A stretch of 64,000 bases of DNA from the NCBI GenBank assembly GCA_947561585.1, contig CANNZV010002604.1:27118-91117 (forward strand). Direction: 5' to 3'. How positions within the stretch are numbered: the first letter of the stretch is position 1; each line of letters begins with the position of its first letter. This DNA comes from Caprella mutica. Taxonomy: Eukaryota > Arthropoda > Malacostraca > Amphipoda > Caprellidae. Of this stretch, positions 11,777 through 22,897 are shown in pieces. A program made the position numbers and the translations under genes. The notes under the pieces were generated by a model. It saw only the letters and a list, made by a program, of their open reading frames with translations. It was not told where the DNA came from and made no database searches.

Positions 11777-12267
11777 TGCAAATCGCGAATGCAATTTGTT
11801 GGGCGCATGACTCGCCACGAGATGGCGTTGTTGTTTAACGTAGTCCACTTGTTCTTCGCTCTTATGCTTATTATTTGTGTGTAACTGGTTGTCAGTGTTA
11901 AATTAGTGCTTGAACGAAGAATGTGTGACGCTCTCAGATATAGATTGTTTAGACTGATCTTCTTTGTTATTTGTTTCAGGAATGGTGTGACTATAGAATT
12001 TAGTTTGTCGTTTGAAGTTTCCAATCCAGACTAGCCGGCTGGCTAGTCTGGATTGAAAACTTCGGGTAAGCACAAGGTGTAATGCAAATGTAGGGTGAAT
12101 ACATTTAAACTGTACTGTGAATGAATTAGGAGTGTGAGAGTGTAGCATTACCACAATATTGAGCCTATGAACCATCACTTATTTTTTGAGTCACTGTACG
12201 TGGAAATGATGTGTGAATAAATAGACCAACTGGTCACTGAGTTTCACTACCCTACCCCACCAGAAAC
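11777..12267 (+). repeat. 3' LTR of the BEL element, rearranged
   Basis: Matches the 5' LTR, but about 118 bp is replaced by a short inverted copy of the neighbouring sequence. The result is a hairpin with 15-bp arms CAATCCAGACTAGCC (12022-12036) and its complement (12041-12055) around a 4-bp loop. Confidence 0.85.
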
Positions 12268-12356
12268 CATTATTATTACAAAATCATCTATTATTCACCT
12301 CTCTATTATTTGTATTATCTACCTTCATGTTATATGTCACCGATGATTTACTATAT

Positions 12357-12439
12357 GCGATAAATTTACCTGCGATGAAATTACCATGCGATGAATTTAC
12401 CACGCGATGAATTTACCCACGATGAATTTACACTGATCC
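12357..12439 (-). repeat. Right terminal array of GGTAAATTCATCGC
   Basis: About five inverted copies of the phrase found at 3940-4027. It ends CACTGATCC directly before the duplicated GACTGCTT. Confidence 0.85.
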
Positions 12440-12571
12440 GACTGCTTGTCACCCTATGAAATATCTTTATCATATCCTGTGCGACTAGAAAGCCAAACCA
12501 TCAAATATCCTGTGCCACATATATTAGGAACTATACCTATGAGATAATCATAGTTATTGAAAAATTGAGTT

Positions 12572-12645
12572 GATCATATATGATCTCTTGACCGATTCAT
12601 CCTATATGATAAGTGATCATATATGGACAACTGGCCCGATATAAG
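12572..12645. repeat. Palindromic TGATCATATATGATC repeats, block 1
   Basis: Several copies of a self-complementary phrase. The full form AAGTGATCATATATGATCAC occurs at 13023-13042 and further copies at 14868-14925. The three blocks may be parts of the ends of one element of about 2.4 kb (12570-14930) into which the MITE at 12650-13016 inserted. No target duplication was identified for this larger unit. Confidence 0.6.
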
Positions 12646-12649
12646 CGTT

Positions 12650-13016
12650 ATTGTAAGTGGGGACTTCTCAATAGTCCGACGCCCCATTAGTCCGACAGTT
12701 CCATCTTTCTGTGTTATTTTTTGATTCAACTCAAATAAATTAATTTTTCATTTCTTTCATTTTTAAAATTTATATTACTCTTTTATTTTCTTTATTTCTA
12801 ATAGTAATTTATGATGCAATACATCACTTTATTTCATCATTTAATGTAGTTTGTTGTATCCGCTAGTTTGTTTTACTGCACACTTCATGATTGTTTAATG
12901 ACCTGGCAGGGGGGTTCGGGGGTAAATCAGTAATAAATTACAAAAGTGTCGGACTACTGAGGCGTCGGACTAGTGGGGCGTCGGGACTAATGGGGCGTCG
13001 GACTAATGAATAGTAA
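12650..13016. mobile_element. TAGTCCGAC MITE, copy 2
   Basis: Ends consist of TAGTCCGACGCCCCAT units: two at the left (12672-12700) and four inverted units at the right (12946-13005). The interior is homologous to copy 1. ATTGTAAGTG occurs at both edges (12650-12659 and about 13019-13028), suggesting a target duplication, though its exact length is uncertain because the outer bases also resemble inverted repeats. It has no coding capacity. Confidence 0.7.
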
Positions 13017-13049
13017 CCATTGTAAGTGATCATATATGATCACTTGGGT

Positions 13050-14500
13050 CGAATTGTGATAAAAAAATTTATGATTTTTTTAAATTTACCTAATAATAGC
13101 ATAAAATGTTGAATGATATACCTGGTTGAATGCAAAAACTATGATGAAAGTATCATAACATGTTTTTCGTAATGAACACTGCTTTAAAAGATCAAGAAAA
13201 TTGTTTATATAATCGAAAAATCACACAGTTTAGGGTTGAGTCATGAATTAGATCAACTTTTACCCCTACTCTGTCATATAATTGATATAAAATTCATAAT
13301 ATCATTTCCCCAATTATCATTCAGTCGCATGAAGTGAGTGAAAGGCTCTATCCTTGGGAGGAGCACAAGCGATATCTGTGTCAAGTGACTGGGGGAAGTA
13401 AAAGAAGATAGTTTTCTGAGTGTTGAGAAGAGATAAAAAGGGGTCAGTTGTGCAGAGTGAGTCAGGGTGCTGTAAAAGAAAGACAACGGAGGGGTGGAGA
13501 GCCACAAAGCATGCACTGGCCTGAAAATTTATCAGAGGAGCGAGAGATTGAGCTGCTGTGGAGGAGCAGACAGAAGAGAACAAGAAGTACCAAGATTGCC
13601 GGCGGAACCTCACTATAGAAGGAAGACCACTGCACTGCCAAAAGGCAGCAAATAACATCACCAGAAGTACACTGGGAACACTGGAATTGAAGGAGCTGTG
13701 AGGAGGAAGTAAACCCTGGAGAGGAGCCGATGAAGGAGTAAAGAGAATGGAGAGAATGGAGAGACGGGCCTCTGGAATGATGATCTACAGTTATCCACTA
13801 GCAAAGACGATGAGCTTAGAGAGCTGATGGTGCGGGAGAAGTTATATGTGGTAATGGTTTAGAAGACGAAGCAGGGAGAGAGAGACAAAATACCAATGAT
13901 GGAAGGGTATGGAGAAATGAGGAAAGTAACACAGTTGTTCGTGGTGCCAACAAGCAGGAAGGGAGAGAAAGGACTAGTTAGAATCTATGTACAACACAGA
14001 GAGGAGGATAGATAAGAGTGATGTGAAGGGTTCAACATGAACCACCTATTTTGCGAAACGCATGTTTACGAGGACGCGATTGGCTGGTGGAGTGAATGGC
14101 AGAGAAGGACCTGATGGTGCTTAACGTGAGAAGAGTGGCAAGACACCCATATTATGAGAAGTTGAAAACAAGGAGGACATGGTATTGCCAGAGACATGAG
14201 AGTGGTAATGACGGGAAGGGAAAGGAATATGAATGGGAGATATTCAATCACCTGGCCATCATAGTTAGATGAATGAAGAAAAAGAGACACTGATGAAGAT
14301 GACAGATTGGGAGAAATTAAGAGAAGAGATGAAAAGAGAAATTGAAGCTATATAAAGAGAGAAAGGTAATGGCTTTGGCGAATTATATAATAGAACTGAG
14401 AAAAATAGAAGACGGGAATAAGGGTGAATGAATAAGATAGAGACGGTGAGTAAAGAGATCATGCGCATTCATACTTTGCTTATTCCGTCGGCAATGAACT
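13050..14500 (+). other. Purine-rich stretch with broken coding-like frames
   Basis: The plus strand from about 13330 to 14460 is rich in GAGAGG/GAAGGAG words and has higher G+C than its surroundings. Short plus-strand frames give plausible amino-acid runs, for example around 13800-13990 and 14040-14090, but they are interrupted by many stops. Minus-strand frames here are low-complexity S/F/L translations of purine runs and are not believed. It may be a decayed element ORF; no family was recognised. Confidence 0.35.
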
Positions 14501-14867
14501 ATTGTGTTTGAATGAGTATGAAAATACTTCTAAAACCAGTCTCACTAAAAATATTTCGAATACACAATACTTTTATCATTTTTCAGCTCTCTGACATAGG
14601 AGTTTTTAATTTCGAATGTCTAAACTGTCTTCAAGTTCTAATGCCGTTGAATGACACATATACTTGATTATTTAAATATTTTTTTTTCTTACCATTCATA
14701 ATTTTTTTATTATTATTGTTTCGATTTAAATGGAGAATTATTTTATAGTATAGTGTCATATTTTATAACAGAATTTTTCTCACTGAATGAAAGGAAATGT
14801 ACCTAATTTACAATATTCTTTTCATTACAAAATTTTTTTTGATGTACCCTATCCGGTCCAAGTGATC

Positions 14868-14925
14868 ATATATGTTCACTTGTCCTTTAAGGGGAACCGT
14901 CGGTATGCCATATATGATCACTTCA
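14868..14925. repeat. Palindromic TGATCATATATGATC repeats, block 2
   Basis: Two copies (AGTGATCATATATGTTCACTTG and CATATATGATCACTT) separated by about 25 bp. They match 12572-12645 and 13023-13042. Confidence 0.6.
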
Positions 14926-15059
14926 ATTTATCGAATTTCCATTAAAACTATGCAAAATATTGAAAAATGCACTGGAATAAGAGTGTCTTAGAAATGAATT
15001 TTGTATATAAATTTATAATTGAAATTTCACTTCATTTCTTCATTGGCCAGGTAAAGGGT

Positions 15060-15410
15060 TAAAAAGTGTGCTTCAATTGAAAACGAAAATCAAGAAGACC
15101 ACCAAAAATTACCCTCGGAAGAGATCGTGCCATGGTAAGACTGTTTTTAAAGGATCGTTTCAAGACTGCTGCAGGTATTTCTGGCCAAAATGAGTGAAAC
15201 GCATGGTCTCAGTGTCTCCAGACTCACAGTTTCTAGAAGTTTGAACAGGGTAGGATTAAATGTCTGGATGCATGCATCGAAGCCTCTGATATCAAAAGTG
15301 AACCAAAATGCAAGATTTCAGTTTGCCAAGGAGTATGTCGTTTGGTCGAAGGAGCAGTGGTCCATGGTTCATTTCAACGAAGAATCTTCTAAGTTTAATG
15401 TGATCGGAAG
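15060..15410 (+). pseudogene. Tc1-like transposase fragment
   Basis: Upstream codons in another frame read KSRRPPKIT, a usual Tc1 linker. 15190-15410 then reads a helix-turn-helix and the start of the catalytic domain (HGLSVSRLTVSRSLNRVGL, NARFQFAKEYV, EQWSMVHFNEESSKFNVIGS). In active Tc1 transposases the last segment has SDES with the first catalytic Asp; here that position reads NEES, so the Asp is lost. The remainder of the catalytic domain is absent, replaced at about 15412 by a phrase array. Truncated and inactive. Confidence 0.82.
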
Positions 15411-15411
15411 C

Positions 15412-15470
15412 GTGAGTGGACAAAATGCCTACAGAAAAAACGCCTAACGGACAAAATGCCTAAATGCATT
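15412..15470. repeat. Orphan array of GGACAAAATGCCTA phrases
   Basis: Three imperfect copies (GGACAAAATGCCTACAG, AAAAAACGCCTAAC, GGACAAAATGCCTAAATG). They begin exactly where the Tc1 homology stops, so this may be the end of another inserted element. No inverted partner was found. Confidence 0.5.
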
Positions 15471-17408
15471 GTAATTTTTTTTAAATATAGGAATAGTGAA
15501 CAAAGATTTCTAATATGTGAGACCAAGTGGAACAGAGAATTTTCTCTCAGTGAGAGTTTATAAAATCATTTTCACATTGAATATGAACAATTGCAACATA
15601 TATAGCGTGCTTAGTGCAAACACTGTATTATTTTGCTGTGTTTGTGATTTGTCACTAAAGTACTTGATATATTTAACAAATTACTTGATTATAATAATCT
15701 TTCTCTATTTTGAATTTTTTCACTAGCCATCTACAGTCTTCTCTTATTTTTGATTTTTCATTAGATATCTATATTATCTACAATCATCTCCTTTTATTTT
15801 CATTTTTTCATTAGATATCTATAACCATTTCATTCTATTTTTATTTTAAAATATTGTTTATTTTGTCAGATAACTACATATATCAATTTACCATTTTCAA
15901 TCTATAGTGCTGTCCAGGGTATAAGGAACATAATCGGGTATAGTACCTAGCAGACGACACAAAAATATGACGTCACCACAACAACACATTCCTTGTTTGT
16001 GACTGAGCGGCTCATAATTCCTCGTTTTTGCATGTTAATATCGAAAAGTTTAAAGTCATTTTATAAGGGTTTCGTGCTAAAGAAAAGCGAAAATGGTGAT
16101 TGAACCTCAAAGTTGAATATATAGATATAATTGAGGTGTGTTTTAATTGTTCATTTCTTTTACTTATCTATAAAAAATATGGTCTTGAACATATGCTACC
16201 TAGCAGCCTAAACCAGCAGTTCAGAAATTATGTGAATTACAGTGAATACAATTTAATCAATGCCTAGTTAGTACTAATTGATAAGGAACACAAATTTGAT
16301 TTAATAGTCCCATGTTTAAAAGTGTGTACAAATTTGTCAGTCTGCTGGATACTTCAGTCACTTCAAATCTCAAGAAATTAAATTTAATCTAATACGTACC
16401 ATCCTCTGTGATTTTGGAGAATTGTATGACTTAAGAGTTGTGAAAAAATTAATAAATTACTTCAAAATTAATCTCAAGACTCAAAGGATGCCTGATGAAC
16501 ATGCATCTGTCATGAATTCCAGACTGCAGAAACTGGTACGGTGGTAACTGGTAGGTTCCTATCTAAAGGGTTATCTAGAGTCCAAGAAATCCTCTAGAGT
16601 GCCTTCTGTTTTCAGCAAAATACATACAATTATTGGAGGAAATTAATGTTGGTTTGGCCTGTACCTAAATGTTAAAAATATCACATATTTTGCAGATGAC
16701 ATTGACATGAAGGAAAATAATGTTTTCCAAATGTAAGACTGAAACTTTGAGCCAAGTTTTTATAGCTATCAGATATCTTAAATCAGTTCAAACACTGCCC
16801 GCTCGCCCAGCCCGGCCTGCTGGCCAGTCTGAAGCTGTGAGCCTGTCACCTGTAAAGTTTATCTGGCGACTATTGAGGCCTTGAAATTAGTCCCCCGAAT
16901 TATCCGGCGACAATTTCCTAATTAATTTCTATGTTTACATGTAATTATTGGAGAGTATTTTGAGATCTTTAGTCATTTTGGAGAGAAATTTGGAAATCTT
17001 TGGAGACAAATTGCCATAAAAATTAAATATCCGGAGACTGACTGTGCATGCATTGCAGACTAGGTTCAATGTAGCAACTGCCACGGCCAACCTGGTTGGG
17101 AACTTGGGAATACCATTTAATTAACTCTCTACTTATTCAAACTTACACTTGTAACTTTCCTGTCATACTTTGATTTCTGAATAGCCAAAATAGGTAGGTA
17201 ACTGTACTGTTACTGTCGAATGTCGGTCTGCCAGACTGCATGAACTGGTAAACTGTCCACTAAGATATCCTTTAGTTTGGCTTCTGATCTTGGTAAAATA
17301 CATGTAAATATACGAAGAATTTATGGATTGTTTGCACAGAAAATGTTAAATGTCCCATATTTTGATGAGTACCAGTCTGAAACATGATTGAGTTGGTAGT
17401 TAGTACAT
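15471..17408. other. AT-rich stretch without recognised gene
   Basis: Contains short repeated TTTTTCATTAGATATCTAT words at 15715-15840, a TGACGTCA site near 15968, and two diverged related segments near 16515-16650 and 17225-17345 that share CCAGACTGC, AACTGGTA and AAAATACAT. It may be intron sequence of a plus-strand gene ending near 18711, but no exon can be shown. Confidence 0.4.
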
Positions 17409-17410
17409 AG

Positions 17411-17640
17411 GGTCAAACAGGTAAATTGCGGCACACTAACTAACTGCGGCATCTAACAAAAGAAACATCATAGCTTCAAAACACACGTTAAAAATTTAAA
17501 TTAATAAATATTAGCATGCAGTGCGCTTGTTTTGATAGCTAAGCAACATTTCAATGTAATTTCGGTTCAGAATGTTTTAGAGACTCACTTGAGAGGGCCG
17601 CAATTGAAAATTAAAGAGCCGCAATTTACCTATGTGTCCC
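17411..17640. mobile_element. Tc1/mariner-type MITE, GGGTCA...AATTGCGGC ends, copy A
   Basis: Inverted ends GGGTCAAACAGGTAAATTGC and, on the reverse strand, GGGACACATAGGTAAATTGC, flanked by TA on both sides (17409-17410 and 17641-17642). The interior is homologous to 62937-63143. A TA duplication and short non-coding interior fit a Tc1/mariner-mobilised MITE. Confidence 0.85.
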
Positions 17641-17642
17641 TA

Positions 17643-18649
17643 CAACTTACCTATTGTTCAACTACCTCATTTATAAAGGTTCATATGAAACAAACAGTAT
17701 TGTTCATATGAGACTTTTCAGAGGACTGGCATTTCTATTATTTGGCCATTATTTTGGTATTTATTTTTGGATTTAAAAAATTTTACACTAGACTCTTGAA
17801 AGTCTTAAGGTTGTATATATTTATTCCTAAATTACCATCAAATTCTTAGAAACAATGAGGAATAGAATTTCAGAAAATATTGGAATGAAATTGTAATTAA
17901 TTTTGTTTTATATTTTATTGTTATTAAAACAAAAATGTTTTAAAATTGAGGATTCTTGAGAATTGGCCCCAGACCAGATTGAGGTAGCAAATAATTTTGA
18001 CACAATTTTCTGATTTTGTCATTTTCTGTATATGTGTTTTGATTAGCTTCTGCTTTGATTTTTTTTTTGAAAGATTATTGGCAAGCAGATGCTCATCAAG
18101 CTCTGTGTTTGCATGTTAATTGCAGAGAAAAAAGTGTTTTATTAGGGAATGAATTTTCCTTCTTATTAACAAGCTGGTGCATTATTATAATTGATCAATA
18201 GCCGGATAAGAATTTAAAGGTTGGTTTAATTAAATTGGCTGTGTTAAGTTAGTAATTTAGTAATATGATGTCACTAGTTATTGAAGTATTTTATTCTATA
18301 AAATATCAGAATAACTGACCTGTCTTTTGAGTGTAATTAAAAATATATTAAGTGTGTAAATCATAATTCAATGTTGAAATCAAGCAGATATTTTACAATT
18401 TTTTTAAGTAGTCTGTTTTGCTTTATTTACTGCATGTAACAACTATTAACTATTCTCATTCAATTTTCAATTACTAAATTATAGTTAATAGTTTCATTTT
18501 CTTACTTTTCTCACTGTAATATCTTATTCATTTTTAATTTTGTAAAAAATAATGTAGCCAAAGTGCTATAACCTTCAATATGTGAATTTAGGTTTTAGCA
18601 CACCAATAAAGACCCCATTTTGCATCTTATGCTCTGTTTTCTTCATCAG
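17643..18649. other. AT-rich stretch, possible intron
   Basis: No recognisable coding sequence or repeat. The polypyrimidine tract and AG just before 18650 would make the distal part an intron if the candidate terminal exon is real. Confidence 0.35.
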
Positions 18650-18711
18650 GGAACCTCTTCAGTCTTCAGACAAAATATCCTGCGTGGAACATCACTGGTG
18701 CCTGGAAGTAG
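18650..18711 (+). CDS. Candidate terminal exon of an unidentified host gene
   Basis: A good 3' splice site (GTTTTCTTCATCAG) precedes an open stretch of 19 codons after a 2-nt phase remainder. It ends WNITGAWK and a TAG at 18709-18711. An AATAAA lies at 18855-18860, a normal distance for a 3' UTR. The product is not recognised and upstream exons were not found in the window. The pattern of acceptor, short open exon, stop and poly(A) signal could arise by chance in AT-rich DNA. Confidence 0.3.
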
Positions 18712-19130
18712 TTATTCGCCACTCATCATTGCCTATTGGTCCCTGAATAGATGTTAACTTGTTATTCAAAACTGATAACTGCAGACTTCAAAACCCCAAA
18801 TAACAATAGCAAAAAAGTTCAAACTTTCTAAAATTATTAGTATCGTGTATTTGAAATAAATGTCAATGATCAAGAAAGGAAAGCCATCGAATGCGAGCAC
18901 TAACAGTGACGAGATACATTTTCAATAAAAAGATTCAAATTTCATTAAGTATTAATAAATATAATGGAACGTAGCTTAATGGGCATTTTATTTCAATATC
19001 AATAGTTTGGTGAAAAATTGTTTAACACTAGTAATGATGAAATGATTTATGATAAGCTACTCTTATATTTTTGTAATTTGGCATTTATATCATTATCCAA
19101 CGATGTTTTTCTCAATAAAAGTAAGCAATG

Positions 19131-19800
19131 AATTATATACAAGTTTTATTAACAGTAGAAATATGAACAACATTCAATATCAAACTATTTTCTTCCAAAA
19201 AAAAAATTAAAGAAACATATATGTGAGAACAGAACACATTTTTATTAACTGAATATGTAGTAAAATTACAAAAATTTATTTGTTTGCAGTGAAATATGAA
19301 CCGCTTTCATATAATAATTATTTCTTTAAAAAAAACCCATTGAATTCAAGTAATAAGATATCTATGTTAAAAATATTACATTAAAGAAACCTAAGTGAGA
19401 ACAATCCTTTTTATTAATTGAATGTATAGTAAAGTAACTAAAGTTAGAAAATTTAATTTGTGCAATGGTATATACAAGTTTTATTAACAGTACTGTAGAA
19501 ATATGAACAACTTTCAAATATTAGCTATTTAAAGTAATAATATTCTTTCGAAAAATTGATAAATTAAAGAAACCTATGTGAGAACAGAATATATCTATAT
19601 TTACTGAATATATAGTTACAAAATTATCTGTACAATGAATAATTAGTTCTATTTACTGTAGAAATGTAAACAGCTTCAAAATATATGCTATTTCCTTTCC
19701 AAAAAAATTCTTTTGAAAAATATTAATACATTGAGGAAACTTGTGTGAGAACTCACAACAATTCACAATAATTGTAAAATATTTTCTGTATCCTACTGAA
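19131..19800. repeat. Four diverged tandem copies of a 160-175-bp unit
   Basis: Units share ACAAGTTTTATTAACAGTA, GTAGAAATATGAACAAC, ATTAAAGAAAC and GTGAGAACAGAA words in the same order. Starts lie near 19131, 19291, 19468 and 19638. The copies have diverged substantially, so it is an old local satellite-like duplication. No coding frame is conserved between units. Confidence 0.75.
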
Positions 19801-20740
19801 TATACAAGGCGATCCACAAAAAAGTGTGCCAAAATTAAATTAGTATATTTCAACAACAGCTTAAGGTACCATTATCTTTCAAGTATCATTTTGTTTGTGA
19901 ACTCTTCTCCATTCACAGTTAAATTTTCATATAGATAAATATTAAATATACTTATTAGATAAAGGACACTAAAAAATAGGTCAATATTTAATGTAATAAA
20001 AATCTATAGTAGGTTTATTAATTATGAGGTTAATAAATTAATTTTAAAAAAAATAATAAAGTTTGTTAATGATCTGTAAAATCATAAATATGAACGAGAA
20101 ATTAATAGATCGCCATTTTATGTATAGCTGAAAAATAAAATAATAAATTCACGATATAGAAAACTACAGAGTTTAAATAACTGAACAAATCGAAGCTGCT
20201 TAGAGTACCTTGCGACACTTGGTAACCCTTAGTATTGCAATAATGTTCGTACTTTGTTGCATCTCCTAATTATATACGAAAATACGAAGGCACAGTCTTA
20301 AAATCGAACGAACATTATGGACACATAATTACGGGAATCAAATTCTGTTAATAAAGTGTGTTTTCTATTAATAAATTAATTGATTAATTTTGTGTTTTAT
20401 CAAAATCATACTTTAATAACAAAATTTACTGATATTTTATTCGGCGGGGAAAGGTCCTGACGGGGAATAGTCAGGCGGGGGAAATTCCTACTGCCATACT
20501 GACCACCTGTGTCTATAATCTGTAACTATTATTATCCTATTCTTTATTTACATTACTGTGAGTGTTACTTTTAGCTTGATGGCGCCACATAGTTAACAAT
20601 ATTCTTTAATTTTCGAACAAAAATTTAAAATCATATTCATTAGGTAAACAAAATGATAGAACACCTAAAGGTATATAACAAATAAATTAGGGTGTTTGTA
20701 CAACCTCCCACCAGATGTAAAAAGCTGGAAGTGCATATAT
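19801..20740. other. AT-rich stretch, nothing recognised
   Basis: No gene or clear repeat. A small G-rich patch (GGCGGGGAAAGG, GACGGGGAATAG, GGCGGGGGAAAT) at 20441-20490 resembles the short phrase arrays but has only three loose units. Confidence 0.4.
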
Positions 20741-20744
20741 TGCC

Positions 20745-20978
20745 TTCCTTTCAGTTTCAAATGCATATGCCTTTTTTTAAATGCATTATCTTTAAGTGCA
20801 TATGTTTTATCTGCAAAACATATGCGTTTCCTAAAATGCATATGCGTTTTCTCAAATGCATATGCGTTTTCTCAAATGCATATGCGTTTTCTCAAAAAGC
20901 ATAAAACCTGTTGCATATGCAGTATATTTCCCAGTGCATATACTGCATATATGCAAATGCATAATGTCACAACCCTAG
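20745..20978. mobile_element. hAT-type element end with ATGCATATGCG array
   Basis: About nine copies of (A)TGCATATGCGTTTTCTCAA and variants precede the string GCATAATGTCACAACCCTAG. The last string closely resembles the right end of the intact hAT element at 39195-42057 (GCATATTGTCCCAGCCCTG), whose subterminal repeats also centre on GCATATGC. This is therefore probably the right end of a related hAT element. The matching left end was not found. Frames at 20692-20998 are translations of the repeat. Confidence 0.6.
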
Positions 20979-21710
20979 TCATGATCATGCTGTTTTAAAA
21001 TAGGATTTTTATTATTCTTTCCAATTGATTTTTTTGAAAACATATTCCCTTCTTATTGCTTGCCCAAGTTTGACAACTTTCGACATTTCATCTTGAAAAA
21101 TTTGCACACCGCTACTGCACGTCATTGTTAGTTGAGTGTTTATGTTGTTAACTTCAAACATGCCCAAAGTGAAGTAACCAGAAACCGTTCGTGTCAGAAA
21201 TTTAATTGAGGAGTTATGAAGTGATATGCTGTGTTTTGATGGAGGTGTTTTCAAGTATAAACCAGGCAACGTTAAATTGAATTGTGTACGTAGGTCAAAC
21301 ATTGTGTGCCATTTTCAAAATGCTAAACATACGCGCAATGTATCTAGTCAGAAGCAAGAAGAAGAAAAAGATGTAAACAATAATGACACCCAACCGAAGT
21401 CTCAATTCCATTATGATCTCTGCCATACTGGGCATGTTGTTCCACATTAATCAACAATTCGGAAAAACTACGTTGATTAGAACTACAACATAAAATGGCG
21501 AAGATCAGAGAAATAATTGGACATAATAAAATAAGGTTGAGTGTGGATGAAACTACTGATGGAAAAGGGAGAACATTGCGAATGCAATAGTAGGGACGTT
21601 AGAGGTAGAAAAAAAGTCGAACATATTTTTACTCAACTCTCAACAACTGAAAAAAACCAACATCACCACAGTTGCTCAATTCATTGCCACATTACTCTCT
21701 CTGCTCTGAC

Positions 21711-22807
21711 CAAGGTATATTGACTTACAAGGTATGCTACGCCTTGATACAAATTTTAGACTCTTCTACGCACATACGAACACAGCCGTGTGCCCAAGGT
21801 ATATTAACTACTAGGTAGAGTATTGCGCAGGTTCATATCAGGATGATTACAGTTTTGTTGTGAAAGACGCTGGCTGGTGTGCGGCCGTGTGCCCCATGAT
21901 AATTATTTTTACATAGAAACAAGGTTTGTTATTCATTCTTTTTAGAATAAAATGCCTTTCAAATTGTTTTTTTGGACTAAACTGGCTGTATTCAGCATTG
22001 TGAAAACTTTTCATGTATTTTTTAGTAAGGTTTAATAGGGAAAAACGTAATGTTTTTCTTCAAAGTACGTTTATGTAAGAGCTGTCGATCCTGTCTCTTC
22101 TTATCCTGTCTATTTCTTCCTAATTCCTACATTTTCAGAAAACCTAAATAATTTAATCAGAACAATTACACTTTATTCATTGCATCCGCACACAGCACAA
22201 CAACCACGGCAAAAATTCTTATATACAAATAACTAATTAAGTCGCTGTATTTATTATTGCAGGGGCACACGGCCGTGTGTTCGTATGTGCGTATTTGTTT
22301 ATGCGCAGAGGAGTCTAAAATTCGTATCAAGGCGTAGCATACCTTGTTAAGTTAATGTACCTTGCGTGTGCCCCTGCAATATTAGATACAGCGACTTAAT
22401 TAGTTATTTTTATATAAGAATTTTTGGCATGGTTTCTTGTGCTGTGTACGGATGCGATGAAAAACGTGTTATTGATCTAATAGCAATTAGGAAGAAATGG
22501 ACAGGATAAGAATAGATAGGATCGACAGCTCTTACATAGGCCGACTTTGAAGAAAAACAACACGTTTTTCCATATTAAACTTTGCTCAAAAATATATATG
22601 AAAAGTGTTCACAATGCTGAATACAGCCAGTTTAGTTCTAAAACTTCAAGTTGAAGCATTTTATTCTAAAAAGAATGAATAACATACCTTGTTTCTATGT
22701 AAAAATAATTATAATGGGGCACACCAGCCAGCGTCTTTCACAACAAAATTGTAATCATCTTGATATGAACCTGCGCAATACGCTACTTAGTAAGTTAATA
22801 TACCTTG
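21711..22807. mobile_element. 1.1-kb fold-back element, hAT-like
   Basis: Ends CAAGGTATATTGACTTAC and (reverse) CAAGGTATATTAACTTAC are inverted, flanked by GCTCTGAC (21703-21710) and GCTCTGGC (22808-22815), a 7-of-8 match consistent with an 8-bp duplication. Most of the interior is one long inverted repeat: 21797-22262 pairs with about 22370-22807. In addition 21711-21797 is inverted at 22264-22370. The arms contain repeated GTGTGCCC/GGGCACAC words. No intact gene is present. A short frame starting at the ATG near 22430 (MVSCAVYGC) resembles a THAP start but is too short to claim. Confidence 0.75.
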
Positions 22808-22897
22808 GCTCTGGCCAAGTGGGATTAAATTTAACTTGTGTAGGTCATAAGCTCCCCCCCCACCCCCCGCTCTTTAATCCCTATTTACCTATATCAT

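Larger units (their letters stand above)
5175..12267 (+). mobile_element. BEL/Pao LTR retrotransposon, decayed, about 7.1 kb
   Basis: Two direct repeats, starting TGTAAATCGCGAATGC (5175) and TGCAAATCGCGAATGC (11777), are the LTRs. The element lies inside the composite at 3940-12439. Flanks share (A)TTAT, consistent with a 4-5-bp target duplication. A polypurine tract, TTCAAAGGAGGGA, directly precedes the 3' LTR. The interior reads gag, protease, RT, RNase H, integrase and the C-terminal domain in normal BEL order, all on the plus strand. It carries many frameshifts, stops and an internal deletion between protease and RT. It cannot be active. Confidence 0.9.
3940..12439. mobile_element. Composite hAT-like element with GGTAAATTCATCGC array ends, split by a BEL retrotransposon
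   Basis: The left end (3940-4027) is about five tandem copies of GGTAAATTCATCGC with 2-5-bp linkers. The right end (12357-12439) is the inverted counterpart. The outer bases GGGTATCCGGTAAATTC and (reverse) GGATCAGTGTAAATTC align. GACTGCTT occurs directly outside both ends (3932-3939 and 12440-12447), a perfect 8-bp target duplication. Removing the BEL element (5175-12267) leaves about 1.4 kb of non-coding DNA, so the host element was a non-autonomous transposon. The 8-bp duplication suggests hAT, but the terminal bases are not typical, so the superfamily is inferred. Confidence 0.7.

Noticed and set aside
11378..12178. Minus-strand frames over the BEL 3' end
   Set aside because: They are shadows of the Pol C-terminal domain and of the 3' LTR.
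13274..14468. Several minus-strand frames rich in S, F and L
   Set aside because: They are translations of the complement of a purine-rich stretch and are low in complexity.
20692..20998. Two plus frames rich in C, F, M and H
   Set aside because: They translate the TGCATATGCG array of a hAT end.
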